From NCBI GenBank assembly GCA_900538885.1, contig UQAI01000053.1, positions 1-10,576 on the forward strand: 10,576 nucleotides of DNA. The letters run 5' to 3'. Position 1 is the first letter of the stretch. Every line of letters begins with the position of its first letter. Shown piece after piece: positions 7,752 through 10,576 of this stretch. Made by a program: the position numbers and the translations under genes. A model generated the notes under the pieces. It searched no databases, had not been told where the DNA came from, and saw only the letters and a program-made list of their open reading frames with translations. This stretch comes from an uncultured Mollicutes bacterium (GTDB taxonomy: Bacteria; Bacillota_I; Bacilli_A; ML615J-28; CAG-313).

Positions 7752-7765
7752 TTAATTAATTAATT
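7751..7765. repeat. AATT tetranucleotide tandem repeat at the lipoprotein stop
   Basis: ATTAATTAATTAATT is 3.75 copies of a 4-base unit and itself creates the TAA stop at 7752-7754. Loss of one unit, or gain of two, restores the extended frame. This makes it a candidate slippage site. Confidence 0.75.
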
Positions 7766-9902
7766 GTACTATTTCTCCTTTAGCATTATATACTGTTATA
7801 CTACAATCTTTTTTATTTGAAATTTCAAAAGTAAATGTGACATTTTGGATTCTAGTAGTCCCAAGACCAATAACATATTCTTTTTTTTCATTTGGACGAT
7901 AACCTACTTGACCTGATGTGGCAACATTAGTGACCTCATCAAAATTCAATCTTGTTGGTTCTACTACAGGTTCTTGTTCAACGCGTGTAATTGTTAAAAC
8001 ACATCTTCCTGGTTTATTTGCGATAACATCTACTTCCATTCTTTCCAAAGATCCAGGAATTTTAATATTTCCTTCTGCATCTGGAGTAAGAACTGCACCA
8101 GTATAATAAATCTTAACACTATATGAAGATTCTGAAAGTTCAATTTTATATGTTACATCTTCCGTAGCATCTCCAGGAAGAGTAACATCAAAGTATCTTT
8201 TTTCATTAATAAGATATGTTAAATTTTCTGATTGACAAGTTCCATCTTCAATAGTAAGGGTATGTCTTGCATAATAGCCACAAGAACAAGAGCCATTTGG
8301 ATAATTATGATTGTGAACATCAGTAATCTCGCATTCCGCAATCATTTGACCTGGTTCCATAATATAGAACTTACGACCAATAAATCCTGGTTGTTGAGTT
8401 CCAAAATCAACAGCAACATTATCAAGTGTTTCACCTGGCATCATCAGCTCTGTACCTTTTGGTAGAGTGATACGAGACTGTACAGTTGAGAAAGTATCTT
8501 TAAAGTTTGCTGTAGGGAAATACCCCGAAGAAATTGGAGTATGTCTACCTCCTTCTTCCTTGCTGAATAATTTCATTCTTACTACAAATCTATTATAATC
8601 GCTTATTGAATTCGGTTTAGAGAATGTATAACCACGTGAAATTTCCTCTTTTGTTAATTCAGATACCCGTATAGAAACCTCATCACCAACTGTTGCTTTT
8701 TGAATTATATTACGTTTTGCCTCCATTTTAAGAACAGTAACTGTTTTTTTGATTTCATGGAAGTAAATTTCATCACCAACTGTTAGTGTTCCACGAGCGA
8801 TTTCAGTAGATATAATAACATCACTACCTACTTGGAAGATATCTTTAACTCCTGCATAAAAATCCGCTGTATCCCAAACTACAAAAGAAACTTTTTGGAA
8901 TGTGCCATAATCAACAACAAAGTTTTCATCATCGACAAATAACTCTTCAACAGAAATCTCCCAGCGACCTGCTTCTTGATATTCTTTAGGAACACAAATA
9001 GTAGCATAATCTGTCCAACCATTTACATTTTCAGAAACATCTTCATACATAAGACCAAAAACACCACTAGGAAGGCTTTCGCCGAAATTTGCTTCAAAAC
9101 TATCTTTATCTAGCGTAATCTTATATGGTGAAATGGTAAAATTAGACTTTAAGTCTTTATATGCCCATTCTATAGTACCTTTTAATTCAATAAAATATTC
9201 ATATTTACCAACCGTAGTAGGAGCTTCGGTTGTCCATTCTTCTTCACCTTCTAAACGATACTTAATTGTCATTCCACCTTCTTCATTAGTTACTGTCACG
9301 AATTCGTCAATGGATTTATGCGTTCCATCAAAAACAAAACCATTAAAGGTTTCTGCAACTTCAATTGTTCTTTCTTTTGGTTGAAGCATTGATTCTTCAA
9401 TTTCTTTTTCGGTGTGGAAACCGCAGACATCACAGTTACTTTGTTCAATTCTATTTTGACCATAATTTGCTTCAGTTTTGACCGTCCAAGTTGTAAAAAC
9501 ATGAGCTCCAACGTCTTTTTTCATTTCAGTATGTTCACATATTGCAACATGCCAATGGTTCGTTTCATCAGTACTCCAATCAGTAGCATATTTATGTGTA
9601 TGTGGAAGAGTATCTATAGGTTCAGTTTTTTTATATCCACATGTTTTACAAGTAAGCGTCTTTACACCTTTTTCAGTTTCTGTAGGTGCAGTTGTGACAA
9701 CACCTTCATTAAAATCATGAGCTATTTTTTCTGATATGTCAGTATGTTTCTTAGTAATACATTCATGCCAATGGCTTTTTTCATCGTACTTCCATTCGGT
9801 TGCGAATTTATGCTTATTCTTGTTGCATGAAGAAAGTAATGATAGCGACAATACAAGCATTAATGTAAACGCAAAAGTTGTAATAATTGTTTTTCTTTTC
9901 AT
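7752..9902 (-). CDS. Surface lipoprotein with EF-Tu domain II-III-like module
   Basis: This 716-aa exported lipoprotein starts with a basic N-terminus, a hydrophobic stretch (6-24) and lipobox LSSC with Cys26, so it should be anchored on the outer face of the membrane. Residues 31-98 and 101-160 are two His/Cys repeats (HWH at 44-46 and 116-118, CxxCG at 85-89 and 157-161), possibly metal-binding. Residues ~180-345 look like beta-sandwich repeats of the bacterial surface type. Residues ~350-430 match EF-Tu domain II (ARGTLTVGDEI, KEEISRGYTFSKPNSI), and ~431-528 match domain III (SKEEGGRHTP, LPKGTELMMPG, GRKFYIMEPG). No GTPase domain or NKxD motif is present. HNH at 530-532 and CSCG at 539-542 follow, then further beta-rich sequence. 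The ATG has AGGAGG 6 bases upstream. The C-terminus is probably truncated by a repeat-length change. The EF-Tu resemblance is strong; its role is unknown. Confidence 0.88.
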   Translation of the reverse strand: MKRKTIITTFAFTLMLVLSLSLLSSCNKNKHKFATEWKYDEKSHWHECITKKHTDISEKIAHDFNEGVVTTAPTETEKGVKTLTCKTCGYKKTEPIDTLPHTHKYATDWSTDETNHWHVAICEHTEMKKDVGAHVFTTWTVKTEANYGQNRIEQSNCDVCGFHTEKEIEESMLQPKERTIEVAETFNGFVFDGTHKSIDEFVTVTNEEGGMTIKYRLEGEEEWTTEAPTTVGKYEYFIELKGTIEWAYKDLKSNFTISPYKITLDKDSFEANFGESLPSGVFGLMYEDVSENVNGWTDYATICVPKEYQEAGRWEISVEELFVDDENFVVDYGTFQKVSFVVWDTADFYAGVKDIFQVGSDVIISTEIARGTLTVGDEIYFHEIKKTVTVLKMEAKRNIIQKATVGDEVSIRVSELTKEEISRGYTFSKPNSISDYNRFVVRMKLFSKEEGGRHTPISSGYFPTANFKDTFSTVQSRITLPKGTELMMPGETLDNVAVDFGTQQPGFIGRKFYIMEPGQMIAECEITDVHNHNYPNGSCSCGYYARHTLTIEDGTCQSENLTYLINEKRYFDVTLPGDATEDVTYKIELSESSYSVKIYYTGAVLTPDAEGNIKIPGSLERMEVDVIANKPGRCVLTITRVEQEPVVEPTRLNFDEVTNVATSGQVGYRPNEKKEYVIGLGTTRIQNVTFTFEISNKKDCSITVYNAKGEIVQLIN

Positions 9903-9935
9903 TTTTTGCCTCCTTTTTTCTTCTAAGAATTTTTA

Positions 9936-9967
9936 TTTCAAATCGTAGCGAAATTTACGATGTGAAA
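9936..9967. repeat. Imperfect inverted repeat in the lipoprotein leader
   Basis: TTTCA-A-ATCGTA (9936-9947) and TACGAT-G-TGAAA (9956-9967) form 12-base arms with one mismatch around an 8-base centre, upstream of the lipoprotein ribosome site. It may be an RNA hairpin or an operator. Confidence 0.5.
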
Positions 9968-9971
9968 TCAC

Positions 9972-10000
9972 TTAATAAAGTTCAGCGATTTAACCGCCAA
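9972..10000 (-). promoter_or_regulatory. Possible promoter of the lipoprotein gene
   Basis: On the minus strand TTGGCG (9995-10000), 17 bases and TATTAA (9972-9977) match the sigma-A consensus at 4 of 6 positions each. Transcription would start near 9966, so the inverted repeat at 9936-9967 would overlap the start of the transcript. Confidence 0.4.
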
Positions 10001-10249
10001 GTTTAATGTTAAAACATCATTTATAGTTTTTATATAACGACATTAAAGACTATAAGTTAGCCTAGTCTCGCTATTATGACCAATCAATCCCCCTTTTTTA
10101 AGTAAAATAAAACAAAACAAGGAAGTGTTGGTTAGTATTATTTAACTGCAAAAGTGAAGGATACGAATTTAACATTTCTAATTTTGTGCATCCTAAAAAA
10201 TCAACGTAAAATTGGGACAATATAATAACAATATAATAGAATAAATCTT

Positions 10250-10576
10250 ATGAGTCAGACAGTAGACATTCGTGAGTTGAATGAGCGAATTGAAAGTAAA
10301 AGCTCGTTTGTGAACATGATTACGATGGGTATGGACAAAGTAATCGTCGGACAAAAGCATTTGGTTGAATCTTTGTTGATCGGTTTGCTTTCGGACGGAC
10401 ATATCCTGTTGGAAGGTGTGCCTGGTTTGGCTAAGACACTTGCCATTAAAACATTGTCGTCGTTGATCGACGCTAAATACAGCCGAATCCAGTTCACCCC
10501 GGACTTACTTCCGGCCGATGTGATCGGTACGATGATTTACAGTCAGAAAAGCGAAGAGTTCCAGGTAAAGCAAGGC
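10250..10576 (+). CDS. MoxR-family AAA+ ATPase, N-terminal part
   Basis: The first 109 residues are present and the window ends inside the gene. MoxR ATPases are chaperone-like AAA+ proteins, usually encoded beside DUF58 and von Willebrand factor A proteins (the Bat operon in Bacteroidota). Visible features are VIVGQKHLVESLLIGLL (31-47), Walker A GVPGLAKT (56-63) and the family block RIQFTPDLLPADVIGT (79-94); the Walker B and sensor regions lie beyond the end. The phrasing of these blocks is very close to what I recall from Bacteroides-type proteins. No Shine-Dalgarno precedes the ATG (only AT-rich sequence), and the coding bases are clearly richer in G and C than the other genes here. Both points differ from all other intact starts in the window and suggest DNA of another lineage. 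Confidence 0.9.
   Translation, partial: MSQTVDIRELNERIESKSSFVNMITMGMDKVIVGQKHLVESLLIGLLSDGHILLEGVPGLAKTLAIKTLSSLIDAKYSRIQFTPDLLPADVIGTMIYSQKSEEFQVKQG

Larger units (their letters stand above)
9903..10249. other. Intergenic region between lipoprotein and moxR, with probable junction
   Basis: No gene is visible in these 347 bases. The left part holds the lipoprotein ribosome site (9909-9914), an inverted repeat and a possible promoter. The right part leads into a gene without a Shine-Dalgarno site. TAATTTTG at 10179-10186 fits the Bacteroidota -7 box TAnnTTTG, but no TTTG lies at the matching -33 position. Somewhere between about 10000 and 10180 the sequence style changes; the exact join cannot be placed by eye. 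Confidence 0.5.

Noticed and set aside
9133..9948. Plus-strand open frames opposite the lipoprotein gene
   Set aside because: They are antisense to a well-supported gene with recognisable domains. They show no homology, and I identified no ribosome sites for them.
10179..10186. Bacteroidota-type promoter TAATTTTG for moxR
   Set aside because: The -7 box fits, but no TTTG is present about 19 bases upstream. It is mentioned only as weak support in the intergenic entry.
10193..10497. Minus-strand open frames across the right end
   Set aside because: They lie antisense to the clear MoxR N-terminus with Walker A, and no product is recognisable.

Overview
The window is mostly an AT-rich, low-GC Gram-positive type sequence: strong AGGAGG-like ribosome sites, sigma-A-like promoters, MacB/FtsX-family ABC exporters without outer-membrane partners, and a Bacillota-style surface lipoprotein with His/Cys repeats. 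Trp is read from TGG in the genes checked, so the standard code applies. An uncultured Bacilli or Mollicutes-related gut bacterium fits best, but this is inference. The last ~330 bases look different. They are richer in G+C, lack a Shine-Dalgarno site and encode the start of a MoxR ATPase of the kind typical of Bacteroidota, so the right end may be a contig chimera.

Layout: positions 1-262 hold no gene. Positions 263-693 hold two decayed, 5'-truncated gene remnants lying back to back, a Fic-like C-terminus on the minus strand and a serine-recombinase C-terminus on the plus strand. A minus-strand operon then runs from a clear promoter near 4550-4578 through an ABC ATPase (3823-4524), an FtsX-type permease (1967-3829) and glyA (722-1954), ending at a hairpin terminator (675-710). 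A divergent plus-strand promoter (4584-4612) and two small inverted repeats precede a second exporter, a fused ATPase-permease (4728-7561). That gene is broken by one missing A in an A-run at 5129-5132.

Convergent to it is a minus-strand lipoprotein gene (7752-9902), the most remarkable item here. After a lipobox and two HWH/CxxC repeats, residues ~350-528 closely resemble domains II and III of elongation factor Tu without the GTPase domain. Its stop lies in an AATT tandem repeat. Loss of one repeat unit would add 37 sensible residues and move the stop to 7637, beside a hairpin terminator (7580-7615) shared with the fused ABC gene.

Functionally, the two exporters may share a divergent control region and handle envelope substrates such as peptides, antibiotics or lipoproteins; the substrates cannot be read from the sequence. 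glyA supplies serine/glycine interconversion and one-carbon units. The lipoprotein should be anchored on the outer face of the membrane.
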